This document shows, one piece after another, positions 15,998 through 24,197 of a stretch of 64,000 nt of DNA (positions are counted from its first letter, which is position 1; each line of letters begins with the position of its first letter). Made by a program: the position numbers and the translations under genes. The notes under the pieces were generated by a model. The model was not told the DNA's origin. It was given only the letters and a program-made list of their open reading frames with translations, and searched no databases. Origin of the DNA: Terribacillus saccharophilus (GTDB lineage: Bacteria; Bacillota; Bacilli; Bacillales; Amphibacillaceae); the NCBI GenBank assembly GCA_900110015.1, contig FOCD01000005.1, positions 124,001 through 188,000 of the forward strand. Reading direction: 5' to 3'.

Positions 15998-16063
15998 GGG
16001 CTGCTCAGCAGCCCTTTATAATGGCAAATATTTTTAAGGACAGTCAACAGACTGTCCTTTTTG
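15998..16063 (+). terminator. Two consecutive hairpins after the Bce-like module
   Basis: First: GGGCTGCT-c-AGCAGCCC (15998-16014) with TTTATA. Second and stronger: AAGGACAGTC-aaca-GACTGTCCTT (16036-16059) with TTTT. Confidence 0.85.
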
Positions 16064-16079
16064 CGTGGCGCATTCTTAC

Positions 16080-16104
16080 GTTAACGAGAAAGGTGAAAGG
16101 GTAT
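16080..16104 (+). promoter_or_regulatory. SigB-type promoter for the YdhK-like lipoprotein
   Basis: GTTAAC (16080-16085), a 13-bp spacer, then GGGTAT (16099-16104), close to the general-stress sigma-B consensus GTTTAA-N13-15-GGGTAT. It is 52 bp upstream of the start codon. Confidence 0.65.
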
Positions 16105-16155
16105 AGGGAGAGGAGAGTGTGATACATACTAGTGCTAGAAAAGGAGGAGAATCAA

Positions 16156-16701
16156 ATGAAGATACTTATGATTCTGCTTGCAGCAGTTTTCGTGCTTAGT
16201 GCATGCGGAAATGATGAATCGCAAACGCAAGATAACCAAGGTGCCAATGATACGGAACATATGCAGCATGATGCATCCGGAAAATTGCCGGAGGGTCTGC
16301 AAGAGGCAGATGATCCGGAATTCCCGCCAGGCAGCAAAGCGATTATCCAGGCCGACCATATGGAAGGAATGAAAGGTGCCGAAGCGACTATTGTCGGTGC
16401 ATTCGATACATACGCATATGAAGTGACATATACACCAACGAACGGTGGCAAGCATGTTGATCACCATCGATGGGTTATCCAGGAAGAATTGAAAGAAGCA
16501 AATGAGCATCCGCTTGAGCCTGGAATTGAGGCTACGCTCGAGGCAGAACATATGGAAGGGATGAAGGGCGCGACTGCGATTGTGGAAAAAGCAGAGGATA
16601 CAACAGTATATATGGTCGACTACACTTCGACAGCAACTGGTGAAGAAGTGAAAAACCATAAGTGGCTAACGGAAGAAGAATTGGCACAGTTAAGAGAATA
16701 G
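16156..16701 (+). CDS. ydhK: YdhK-like DUF1541 lipoprotein with two repeats
   Basis: 181 aa. Signal sequence MKILMILLAAVFVLSAC with lipobox LSAC (Cys 17). Two DUF1541 repeats follow (about 56-110 and 120-175), each with the pattern G-x-x-A-x-x-x-A-x-HMEGMKGA and a TYTPT/DYTST strand and H-x-W. The first linker is Met/His-rich (MQHD), recalling metal-associated lipoproteins. AAGGAGG places the start at ATG 16156. Relatives in B. subtilis belong to the general stress response, consistent with the upstream SigB-like promoter. The biochemical function is not established. Confidence 0.85.
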   Translation: MKILMILLAAVFVLSACGNDESQTQDNQGANDTEHMQHDASGKLPEGLQEADDPEFPPGSKAIIQADHMEGMKGAEATIVGAFDTYAYEVTYTPTNGGKHVDHHRWVIQEELKEANEHPLEPGIEATLEAEHMEGMKGATAIVEKAEDTTVYMVDYTSTATGEEVKNHKWLTEEELAQLRE

Positions 16702-16724
16702 CTCCATAGCGGGGCTATTTTTTT
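16697..16724 (+). terminator. Terminator after the YdhK-like gene
   Basis: AATAGCTCC pairs with GGGGCTATT (one G-U pair) followed by seven T residues in total. Confidence 0.85.
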
Positions 16725-16745
16725 ATGGAAATTTAACTTTACAAA

Positions 16746-16760
16746 ACGTAATGGTTACGA
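16746..16760. promoter_or_regulatory. Zur-like box 1 upstream of the Nik/Opp-type operon
   Basis: ACGTAATgGTTACGA is a 7-1-7 dyad matching the Bacillus Zur box TCGTAATnATTACGA at 13 of 14 specified positions apart from the first base. It sits 26 bp from box 2. Confidence 0.6.
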
Positions 16761-16771
16761 TAACATACAAA

Positions 16772-16786
16772 ACGTAATGATTACGA
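16772..16786. promoter_or_regulatory. Zur-like box 2 upstream of the Nik/Opp-type operon
   Basis: ACGTAATgATTACGA matches the Zur consensus TCGTAATnATTACGA except for the first base, and its core CGTAATGATTACG is a perfect palindrome. It overlaps a possible -35 (TTACGA) for a TAGAAT at 16803-16808. Confidence 0.7.
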
Positions 16787-16824
16787 AATTATCACATACA
16801 TATAGAATTTGAGGAGGAAGAAGG

Positions 16825-18354
16825 ATGAGGAAATTATGGATGAAGGTTTTAGGGGTAGCAGGATTGTTACTTCTGCTTGCAGCTTGTACGAATAATGCAG
16901 ATTCAGAGGGTGACAAGAAGCATCTGACCTTTGTTTATAATTTCGCGACAAATTCCTTGGACCCGAATGTAGATTCAAGCTATGTACCTTTACGTGCGGG
17001 TATTACAGAAACACTAGTACGATTGAATGAAGATACATTAACGATTGAACCGTGGCTTGCTGAGAGCTGGGAAGGCACGAATGAAGGAAGAGAATGGACT
17101 ATCAAGCTTCGTGAAGGCATCAACTTCCAGAATGGTGAGCCGATGGATGCGGAAGCGGTGAAGGCATCGTTGGAGAGATCTTTGAAGGATAACGTAGCCA
17201 TCCAGAACGCATTAAAAATTGATTCTATCGAAGCAACAGATGATAGGACATTGCATATCACGAATACACAGGCGTTTCCTGAATTCGTTTCAGAACTTGT
17301 AAACCCAAATGTATCAATCATTGATGTGGAAGCAGGAGACTTTGTAAATAATCCAATTGGGACAGGCCCTTTCAAGCTGGAGTCATTCACCCCGGGCAGC
17401 AAATTGGAACTTGTGCGTAATGAGGATTATTGGGATGAAAAAGCAAAACTTGATTCTGTGACGTTCTCCTTTAATGAAGATGCGAATGCACGCTCTCTGG
17501 CATTGGAATCTGGTAACGCGGATGTTGTATTCCGTCCGGAAACAGAAAGTATTGAAAGTTTGGAAGCCAAAGATGGTGTGAAGGTCGAATCAACGGAGAC
17601 CTTCCGTGTTCACCAGCTGACTATGAATATGCAGAGGGAAGCCTTGAAAGATGTGAATGTCCGTAAAGCATTGGATGCTTTGATTAATCGAGTAGAAATT
17701 GCCAAATCTGTATTGCTTGGCTATGCACAGCCGGCAAAAGGACCGTTTCCTGACTCCTTGCCATTTGCGCCAAGCTATAGTGATCATGAAACGGGAGAAG
17801 ATGTGGCAAAGGACTATCTTGAGAAAGCCGGTTATTCGCTGGTGGACGGCAAGATGCAAAAAGACGGGGTACCTCTTGAACTCACAATGCTGACGTACTC
17901 TGCCAGAGCTGACCTTCCACTGATTGCACAGATATTCCAATCCGATGCAAAAAAACTTGGCATTGACGTTGAACTGCGTCAAATTGAGATACCGGAAGAA
18001 TACATGGCAGCAAATCGTGATTGGGATCTGGCTACATACAGCAACCTGACAGCACCTCGTGGTGATGCAGGGTATTACTTGAATGCTACGTATCATCCAG
18101 ATGGAGCTTTAAACTTCAGCGGTGCAGATGAACCAGAGCTGACTAAGATCATCGATGAATTAAATGTAACAGTAGATACAGACAAGCGTGCAGAACTCGC
18201 CGAAGCGGCTGCCAATTATGTGGATGAAAATCAAATCAATTCGTTTGTGATTTATCCAGACACGCTCGTTGCGTATGATGAAATGAAAGTAAAGAATTGG
18301 GTTACGACAAGAAGTGAGTATTATATGATTACAAATCAATTGGATGTGAAGTGA
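16825..18354 (+). CDS. Nickel/metallophore-type ABC transporter substrate-binding lipoprotein (NikA/CntA-like)
   Basis: 509 aa in SBP family 5. Lipoprotein signal with lipobox LAAC (Cys about 21). Landmarks: LDPNVDSSYVPLRAGITETL, then LAESWEGTNEGREWTIKLRE, and near the C-terminus the NikA/CntA-like SNLTAPRGDAGYYLNATYHP. SBP family 5 also covers oligopeptides, but this segment and the Zur-like boxes favour a metal or metal-chelate ligand (Ni or Zn, possibly through a metallophore or histidine). It heads a five-gene operon with overlapping genes. The start ATG 16825 has GGAGG nine bases upstream. Confidence 0.82.
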   Translation: MRKLWMKVLGVAGLLLLLAACTNNADSEGDKKHLTFVYNFATNSLDPNVDSSYVPLRAGITETLVRLNEDTLTIEPWLAESWEGTNEGREWTIKLREGINFQNGEPMDAEAVKASLERSLKDNVAIQNALKIDSIEATDDRTLHITNTQAFPEFVSELVNPNVSIIDVEAGDFVNNPIGTGPFKLESFTPGSKLELVRNEDYWDEKAKLDSVTFSFNEDANARSLALESGNADVVFRPETESIESLEAKDGVKVESTETFRVHQLTMNMQREALKDVNVRKALDALINRVEIAKSVLLGYAQPAKGPFPDSLPFAPSYSDHETGEDVAKDYLEKAGYSLVDGKMQKDGVPLELTMLTYSARADLPLIAQIFQSDAKKLGIDVELRQIEIPEEYMAANRDWDLATYSNLTAPRGDAGYYLNATYHPDGALNFSGADEPELTKIIDELNVTVDTDKRAELAEAAANYVDENQINSFVIYPDTLVAYDEMKVKNWVTTRSEYYMITNQLDVK

Positions 18355-19301
18355 TGTTTCGTATTATCGGGAGACGGCTGCTGGAGGTTGTGCTATTCAT
18401 CTTATTCGTCACCTTCTTCAGTTTCCTTTTCCTTCGCCTTGCGCCAGGGGATCCGGCGCTCACGATACTGAATGTGGATGAGCTAAATGTAAGTCAAGAA
18501 CAGGTTGAGGCACTTAGGGAGGACATGGGCTTCAACGATCCATTGCTTGTTCAATATGGAAAATGGCTGTTAGATTTTATTCAACTTGATTTCGGTAACT
18601 CCTATATTACAAGCCAGCCTGTTTCGGAGATGCTGCTGACTGGACGTCCGGCTACGCTGGAACTGACAATCGGCTCCTTAATCGTTATGCTTTTGATTGC
18701 TATACCCTTAGGATCGCTTTCGGCATTATATAAAGGCAGCTTAATCGATCATATCGGACGTTACTTCTCCATCATTGGTGCTGCGGTTCCAAGCTTTTGG
18801 CTCGGGCTAATCTTGATTGATGTGTTTGCGGTGAAATTAAGCTGGTTCCCGACAATGGGACGTGACAGTTTGCTGTCTCTTGTGTTGCCAGCTGTAACAT
18901 TAGGACTTGCTATTGCCGGTGTTTACGTTCGGCTGCTCCGTTCCAGTCTATTGGACTCATTAGGGCAGGAATTCGTCCGCGCGGCAAGAGCACGCGGCAT
19001 TGCGGAAAGACGCATCTTTTTCTCGCATGCTTTCCGTTACAGTCTGCCTCCAGTCATCACCGTATTCGGTGTCAGTCTCGGCAGTTTGATTGGCGGCGTA
19101 GTTGTGGTGGAAGTATTATTTGCTTATCCCGGTGTAGGAAAACTTGTCGTTGACTCTATCCGTCAGCGTGATTATCCGTTGATTCAAGGCTATATCGTTC
19201 TGATGGCGGCTATCGTCTTTGTCGTGAATACATTAGTAGATTTATCTTATCGATACGTAAATCCTGAACTTCGTTTAAAGAAAGGAACATCAGCTAGATG
19301 A
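18354..19301 (+). CDS. NikB/OppB-type ABC permease
   Basis: 315 aa with six membrane helices in the DppB/NikB fold. The cytoplasmic EAA loop is EFVRAARARGIAERRIFFSHAF, and the conserved C-terminal YPGVGKLVVDSIRQRDYPLIQG matches this family. The start overlaps the binding-protein stop (TGATG); a GTG 3 bp earlier is also possible. It forms the translocation channel with the next gene product. Confidence 0.88.
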   Translation: MFRIIGRRLLEVVLFILFVTFFSFLFLRLAPGDPALTILNVDELNVSQEQVEALREDMGFNDPLLVQYGKWLLDFIQLDFGNSYITSQPVSEMLLTGRPATLELTIGSLIVMLLIAIPLGSLSALYKGSLIDHIGRYFSIIGAAVPSFWLGLILIDVFAVKLSWFPTMGRDSLLSLVLPAVTLGLAIAGVYVRLLRSSLLDSLGQEFVRAARARGIAERRIFFSHAFRYSLPPVITVFGVSLGSLIGGVVVVEVLFAYPGVGKLVVDSIRQRDYPLIQGYIVLMAAIVFVVNTLVDLSYRYVNPELRLKKGTSAR

Positions 19302-20140
19302 GTGTTATGGCTTTTTCTCCTAAAAAAATAAAGAAAGCCAAGCTCTGGCTGATCAGTGCACTATTGCTTGTTGTGCTAGCAGCAGTGGCATATACGTTTC
19401 TTTACTTGAAGCACGATGCTGCGATGACGGATGTTGGGAACCGGCTGGCATCTCCGTCCTGGGAGCATCCGATGGGGACGGATCATTTAGGGCGGGATGT
19501 AATGACGCGGCTCTTACTTGGCTTCCGTCTGACTGTTGGCTACAGTATGATTGCTTTGCTAGCAGCAGTTATCATTGGTGTTCCATTCGGTTTGCTTGCT
19601 GGATTGAGAGGAGGCTGGGTTGATCGGCTATTCATGCGAATTGCCGATGGCTTTCTTGCCTTCCCGGATACAGTGATTGCGATTGTACTTAGCGGTTTGC
19701 TAGGGCCAGGTATTGGTAACTTGCTGTTTGCCATCGTACTGGTGAAGTGGGTTAACTATGCCCGTATGGTACGCAGTACAGTGCTGACAGAAGTGCAAAA
19801 AGACTACATCACCATTGCCAAAATCAATGGTCTTTCCACATTTACGATCATGCGCAAACATCTGATGCCTCACATTATCGGAAATGTACTCGTTTTAGCG
19901 AGTTTGGATTTTGGTAAGATCATCTTGCTCATTTCCTCGCTATCGTATATTGGCCTTGGCGCACAACCTCCGACGCCGGAGTGGGGCGCTATGCTGAACG
20001 AATCCAGACCATATTTCCAAGCGAATCCGGAAATGATGATCTATCCTGGACTGGCCATCGTGGTGGTAGTGTTGGTGGCTAATATTCTTGGTGACTATTT
20101 ACGAGATAAATTCGATGTGAAAAAGGAGGTGCAGCCATGA
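19298..20140 (+). CDS. NikC/OppC-type ABC permease
   Basis: 280 aa. Typical NikC start region with one membrane helix, then HPMGTDHLGRDVMTRLLLG, a diagnostic motif of the DppC/NikC group. Five more helices follow, and the EAA-like loop is KDYITIAKINGLSTFTIMRK. The start overlaps the previous stop by 4 bp. It pairs with the NikB-like subunit. Confidence 0.88.
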   Translation: MSVMAFSPKKIKKAKLWLISALLLVVLAAVAYTFLYLKHDAAMTDVGNRLASPSWEHPMGTDHLGRDVMTRLLLGFRLTVGYSMIALLAAVIIGVPFGLLAGLRGGWVDRLFMRIADGFLAFPDTVIAIVLSGLLGPGIGNLLFAIVLVKWVNYARMVRSTVLTEVQKDYITIAKINGLSTFTIMRKHLMPHIIGNVLVLASLDFGKIILLISSLSYIGLGAQPPTPEWGAMLNESRPYFQANPEMMIYPGLAIVVVVLVANILGDYLRDKFDVKKEVQP

Positions 20141-20925
20141 TTTTATCGATTAATGATCTAACCGTATCACATGGTGAGAAAACGATTGTTGACCAAGTCA
20201 GTCTGACAATCGATAAAGGAGAATGGTTTGCCCTCGTAGGTCAAAGCGGCAGCGGGAAAACGATGCTATCACAAGCAATCGGACAGCTGCTTGGACCTAA
20301 TTTAAGAGCTTCTGGAAGCGTAAGCTACCAAGGCAGCAATATCCTCGAACATCCAAAAACAGAAATGAACCAATTGAGAGGGAAAGCGATCAGTTACATT
20401 TTCCAAGATTATCATGGTTCTTTCACCCCGTTTCTGACGATTCAGCAGCATATGGATGAGTATTTGCAAACGCATGGAGTGAAAGAGAAGAAGAAGCGTA
20501 AAAACATGATAAAAGAAGCATTTGAATCGGTTGGTCTGGATGCGTCTTTAGTTAGGAGATACCCATTCCAGCTAAGCGGAGGCCAGCTTCAGCGTGTGTC
20601 TATCGCGCTAGCACTTCTTTTAGAACCTGACATTCTGATTGCAGATGAAGCAACAACTGCACTTGATAGCGTATCTGCGCATAGGATTCTTTCCTTGCTT
20701 CAAGAGCTCCAGCTAAAAACAGGCTGTGCAATTCTTTTCATCACACATGATTGGCGACATGTTGCGCGTTATGCAAATAAGATCGCTGTCATGAAAGATG
20801 GAAAAATCATTGAATCTGGATCAAAACAGAAGCTCATCCATCAGCCAGAACATGTGTATACCAAACAGCTTATACAAGCTGCACCAACGCTTCCAATGCG
20901 CATCAAGGAGGCAAGCAAGTCGTGA
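20137..20925 (+). CDS. NikD/OppD-type ABC ATPase
   Basis: 262 aa. Walker A GQSGSGKTM (about 35-43), Q-loop ISYIFQDYHGSFTPF, signature LSGGQLQR and Walker B ILIADEATTALD. It is shorter than OppD and lacks the usual oligopeptide-type C-terminal Fe-S/Cys region, which fits NikD/CntD. It starts inside the previous stop with GGAGG upstream. Confidence 0.88.
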   Translation: MILSINDLTVSHGEKTIVDQVSLTIDKGEWFALVGQSGSGKTMLSQAIGQLLGPNLRASGSVSYQGSNILEHPKTEMNQLRGKAISYIFQDYHGSFTPFLTIQQHMDEYLQTHGVKEKKKRKNMIKEAFESVGLDASLVRRYPFQLSGGQLQRVSIALALLLEPDILIADEATTALDSVSAHRILSLLQELQLKTGCAILFITHDWRHVARYANKIAVMKDGKIIESGSKQKLIHQPEHVYTKQLIQAAPTLPMRIKEASKS

Positions 20926-21683
20926 CTGTTATGGAAATCAGTAATTTGAAAAAGAGCTATACTCCTGGCAAGCTGGCTGTGAATGATGTGTCTCTTTCCA
21001 TTCAACAAGGGGAAAGCTTGGGATTAGTAGGCGAAAGCGGATGTGGTAAAAGTACGTTGGCTCGCTGTCTGCTAGGTGTAGAAAAGATTGATGGCGGATC
21101 TATCATTTATAATAATACGCCCCTAGCCAATGCAAATCGTAAGGAGTTTCGAGACTATCGCCGAAACGTTCAGACAGTTTTTCAAAATCCAACTGCTGCA
21201 CTTAATCCAAAGCTTAAAATCAAGGGCTCCTTGCTGGATCCTTACTTACAGTTTCAGCGGGAGCTTGAACTGGAGCACTTTACATTCTCTTCAAAACAAG
21301 GTTTTGTGGAGCAGTTGCTCGAAGCGGTGGAACTTCCGAAAGAACTTGGCGACCGTTATCCACATGAGCTGAGTGGCGGACAAAAGCAACGCGTAACCAT
21401 TGCGCGCGCAATTAGCATCGAGCCAAAACTCATTATTTTGGATGAACCAACAGCAAGTCTTGATGTGCTTTCCCAAGGAGCCGTTCTCGAACTTCTCTCG
21501 TCCCTGCAAAAGATGCTGGGCATGTCCTATCTGTTCATCTCACATGATTTGGCAGCTGTTTATCAGCTTTGTCAGCGCATTGCAGTCATGAAAGATGGCG
21601 AGCTGCTGGATATTTTTCAGAAGGAAGATATTTATGATAATAGCCGACATGCATATACGAAAGAATTGATCAGCATATTTTAA
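20922..21683 (+). CDS. NikE/OppF-type ABC ATPase
   Basis: 253 aa. Walker A GESGCGKST (about 37-45), Q-loop VQTVFQNPTAALNPKLKI, signature LSGGQKQR and Walker B LIILDEPTASLD. GTG start overlapping the previous gene by 4 bp. The last gene of the binding protein-permease-permease-ATPase-ATPase operon, ending at a terminator 2 bp beyond its stop. Confidence 0.88.
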   Translation: MTVMEISNLKKSYTPGKLAVNDVSLSIQQGESLGLVGESGCGKSTLARCLLGVEKIDGGSIIYNNTPLANANRKEFRDYRRNVQTVFQNPTAALNPKLKIKGSLLDPYLQFQRELELEHFTFSSKQGFVEQLLEAVELPKELGDRYPHELSGGQKQRVTIARAISIEPKLIILDEPTASLDVLSQGAVLELLSSLQKMLGMSYLFISHDLAAVYQLCQRIAVMKDGELLDIFQKEDIYDNSRHAYTKELISIF

Positions 21684-21715
21684 GCGGATGCACCCGAGGA
21701 GCATCCGCTTTTCTC
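21683..21715. terminator. Terminator between Nik-type operon and threonyl-tRNA synthetase gene
   Basis: AAGCGGATGC (21683-21692) pairs with GCATCCGCTT (21702-21711), followed by TTCTC. It lies between convergent genes. Confidence 0.85.
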
Positions 21716-22909
21716 TTATCCCTCAAACTCTTTGATAAGACTTTCCAAAGACATCTCTCCAATATTTCCTTCCGGCCGTTTCCGGACAGCAACTGTTTTG
21801 TTTTCTTTCTCACTGTCTCCGACTATTAACAGATAAGGCATCTTCTGCTGTGACCCTTCCCGTATCTTCAATCCTATTTTCTCTGAACGGTCATCCACTG
21901 ACACACGGTACCCTGCCTTCCGCAATTCCTCACAAACTGCATGTGCGTAATCAGCATGTGCGTCGCTAATAGGAAGAACGCTTGCTTGAACTGGTGCTAA
22001 CCAGAATGGGAAGTCTCCTGCGTAATGCTCGATGAGAATGGCCATAAAACGCTCGATTGAACCGTAGATTGCCCGGTGAATCATAATCGGCTGTTTGCGG
22101 CTGTTCTCTTGATCGATATAGCTGCAGTCGAATTTCTCCGGCATCTGGAAATCTAGCTGAACAGTCCCGCATTGCCAGCTGCGGCCAAGGCTGTCGAGTA
22201 TGTGGAAATCAATTTTCGGTCCGTAGAAAGCACCATCACCAGCGTTAACTTTATAAGCAATTCCCTGTCGTTTTAGCACATTCTCTAAGGCTGCCTCCGC
22301 TTTATCCCAAACAGCTGGCGAACCCATGAAGTCCTCTGGACGAGTGGAAAGCTCTACTTCATAAGAAAAGCCGAATAGGCTGTAAAATGTATCGATTAGC
22401 TGCAATACTTTCTCCACTTCTTGTTCAATTTGATCTTCCCGAACGAACAGATGCGCGTCATCTTGTGTGAATGAACGGACGCGCAGCAGTCCGTTTAGAG
22501 ATCCGGACAATTCGTGCCGATGTACCAGTCCTAATTCTGCATAACGTAAAGGAAGGTCGCGATAACTGCGTAGCTTGCTGTTGTAGATGAGGACTGCTCC
22601 TGGGCAGCTCATCGGTTTAATAGCATAACGCTGATCATCCACTTCTGAGAAATACATATTTTCGTGATAGTGATCCCAGTGGCCGGACTGCTCCCAGAGC
22701 TGCTGCTTCATCATGATCGGAGTCTTGATTTCATCATATCCAGCCTGTGCATGTTTTTCCTTCCACAACTCCTCCAATTTATTGCGTAATACCATTCCCT
22801 TAGGCAAGAAGAAAGGCATCCCTGGCGCTTCCTCCATACTTAGGAAAAGTTCGAGCTGCTGACCAAGTTTCCGATGGTTTCGTTTTTCTGCTTCTGCTTG
22901 TTTGTTCAT
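21716..22909 (-). CDS. thrZ: Short threonyl-tRNA synthetase lacking TGS and editing domains
   Basis: 397 aa. It begins MNKQAEAEKRNHRKLGQQLE, the sequence found just before the class II catalytic core in full-length ThrRS, so the usual 220-240 N-terminal residues (TGS and Ser-tRNA editing domains) are absent. The core is intact: zinc-site Cys in KPMSCPGAVLIY, motif 2 around LVHRHELSGSLNGLLRVRSF, motif 3 HRAIYGSIERFMAILIEHYA, and the anticodon-binding domain from about residue 290. AAAGGAGG fixes the start. Two tandem Thr-type T-boxes precede it, as for inducible second ThrRS genes such as B. subtilis thrZ. The symbol reflects this analogy; whether a full-length ThrS exists elsewhere cannot be seen. 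Confidence 0.85.
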   Translation of the reverse strand: MNKQAEAEKRNHRKLGQQLELFLSMEEAPGMPFFLPKGMVLRNKLEELWKEKHAQAGYDEIKTPIMMKQQLWEQSGHWDHYHENMYFSEVDDQRYAIKPMSCPGAVLIYNSKLRSYRDLPLRYAELGLVHRHELSGSLNGLLRVRSFTQDDAHLFVREDQIEQEVEKVLQLIDTFYSLFGFSYEVELSTRPEDFMGSPAVWDKAEAALENVLKRQGIAYKVNAGDGAFYGPKIDFHILDSLGRSWQCGTVQLDFQMPEKFDCSYIDQENSRKQPIMIHRAIYGSIERFMAILIEHYAGDFPFWLAPVQASVLPISDAHADYAHAVCEELRKAGYRVSVDDRSEKIGLKIREGSQQKMPYLLIVGDSEKENKTVAVRKRPEGNIGEMSLESLIKEFEG

Positions 22910-22929
22910 GATAATTCCTCCTTTTATAT

Positions 22930-23165
22930 ATAAAAAAGACCACAATCTTCCCGTGATAGGGACGATTGTGGTCGTGGTTCCACCCAAAATTCCGCCAATA
23001 CTGGCGCTTCATTGTGATAACGGATTTCCCGATAGCGGATACTGCTAGTTCCCCGCTATAGCTTGAAGGTGGTAATCCAAATCTTTCTCCTGCAGGGCTC
23101 TCAGCCGGTGACCCTGCTTTCTGTCAGGAGAGGGATGATCTGAATCATGTCCTTCGCATTGCTTT
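22930..23165 (-). promoter_or_regulatory. T-box leader 2 (threonine), proximal to thrZ-like gene
   Basis: Read on the minus strand. The T-box sequence GGGTGGAACCACGA lies at 22985-22972 and feeds into a terminator stem (GACCACAATC..., 22973-22938) with a TTTTTT tail, giving mutually exclusive antiterminator and terminator forms. The specifier candidate ATT-ACC-ACC includes ACC (Thr) at 23073-23071. Confidence 0.85.
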
Positions 23166-23184
23166 TAAGATATAAAATTGTAAA

Positions 23185-23430
23185 CAAAAAGACCGCACTC
23201 ATCTCCCTAAAGGGACGATTGCGGTCGTGGTTCCACCCTAATTCCATCAGCATACAGCTGACGCTCCAAAATACGATAACGGTCTTCCCGATTACGGATA
23301 CTTGAGTTTCCCCGTAATAGCTCCAAGGCGGTAATGCATGTGCTTATCTGCGAAGGTTCCAGCAATTCCTTCACTCTCTGAAAGAAAGAGGCGCGCGCAT
23401 CTTGTCCTTATCAATGCTTTTGTTTTGTTG
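23185..23430 (-). promoter_or_regulatory. T-box leader 1 (threonine), distal
   Basis: A second copy of the same arrangement: T-box sequence GGGTGGAACCACGA at 23238-23225, terminator arms GACCGCA and TGCGGTC (23226-23191) with TTTTTG. The specifier region ATT-ACC-GCC places ACC (Thr) at 23332-23330. Stem I and the specifier region are similar but not identical to leader 2. Confidence 0.85.
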
Positions 23431-23437
23431 TATGCTC

Positions 23438-23466
23438 AGTATACAGATGCTGGATATATCCGTCAA
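23438..23466 (-). promoter_or_regulatory. SigA promoter of the thrZ-like T-box operon
   Basis: Minus-strand TTGACG (23466-23461), a 17-bp spacer and TATACT (23443-23438), placed immediately before the first T-box leader. Confidence 0.8.
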
Positions 23467-23485
23467 ATGGAAATGAGGGATTTTT

Positions 23486-24184
23486 TTGAGAGACCCAAAA
23501 GATACTGCTAAAAGATTCATTAAGATCAATCATCCGGAATGCGAAGGCGCAATGCTTGCAGGAAGCTGTGCCAGAGGGGAAGCAACAGCAACTTCAGATT
23601 TGGATATCATTATTTTGTATACAGGAGAAGATCGTGCGTACAGAGAATCGTTGCTTTTTGAAGGTTGGCCGGTAGAGGTGTTTGTATACACAGGAGAAGC
23701 TTACCAAAATTTCTTTGCAAGTGACGCAGAGCGCGGAATCCCTTCCATGCCAAGGATGGTGAGCGAAGCGATTGTACTGAAAGAGGCGCCGGTTGTTACC
23801 AAAATGAAATCCGAAGCAAGCAGTATATTCGCTGCTGGACCTTCACCTTGGAACAAACAAAAGATTGATCATAATCGGTATATGATTACGAATCTGATTG
23901 ATGATTTTCTGGATAAAGAGATTGGCGGAGAAGCTTATTTCCTAGCAAATACAATCGTCAATGATCTGGCTATCTTTTCGCTTCGCACCAGACAGCATTG
24001 GATTGGTTCTGGTAAATGGATGTTTCGGGAACTGAAAGGTATGGATCCAACTCTTGCAAATCAATTTGAACAAAGCTTAGAAGCGTTTTATAAGCAACAC
24101 AATAAGCGACCTATCGTGCAGCTTGCAGATGATTGCTTGGAGCCATTCGGTGGTCGCCTATTCGAAGGATATTACTTGGGTTGA
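23486..24184 (+). CDS. Nucleotidyltransferase-domain protein
   Basis: 232 aa. The N-terminal minimal nucleotidyltransferase signature is GSCARGEATATSDLDIIIL (GS plus DxD, about residues 26-43), as in aminoglycoside adenylyltransferase-like and MNT-like proteins. The C-terminal part is helical. Substrate unknown. The start is TTG at 23486 with GAGGGA just upstream; no better start is visible. It is followed closely by GNAT and HAD genes, likely one transcript. Confidence 0.75.
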   Translation: MRDPKDTAKRFIKINHPECEGAMLAGSCARGEATATSDLDIIILYTGEDRAYRESLLFEGWPVEVFVYTGEAYQNFFASDAERGIPSMPRMVSEAIVLKEAPVVTKMKSEASSIFAAGPSPWNKQKIDHNRYMITNLIDDFLDKEIGGEAYFLANTIVNDLAIFSLRTRQHWIGSGKWMFRELKGMDPTLANQFEQSLEAFYKQHNKRPIVQLADDCLEPFGGRLFEGYYLG

Positions 24185-24197
24185 GGGGGAGAAATCT

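Noticed and set aside
16135-16659. 174-codon minus-strand open frame opposite the YdhK-like gene
   Set aside because: The plus strand has lipobox, repeats, ribosome site and SigB-like promoter; the minus frame has none.
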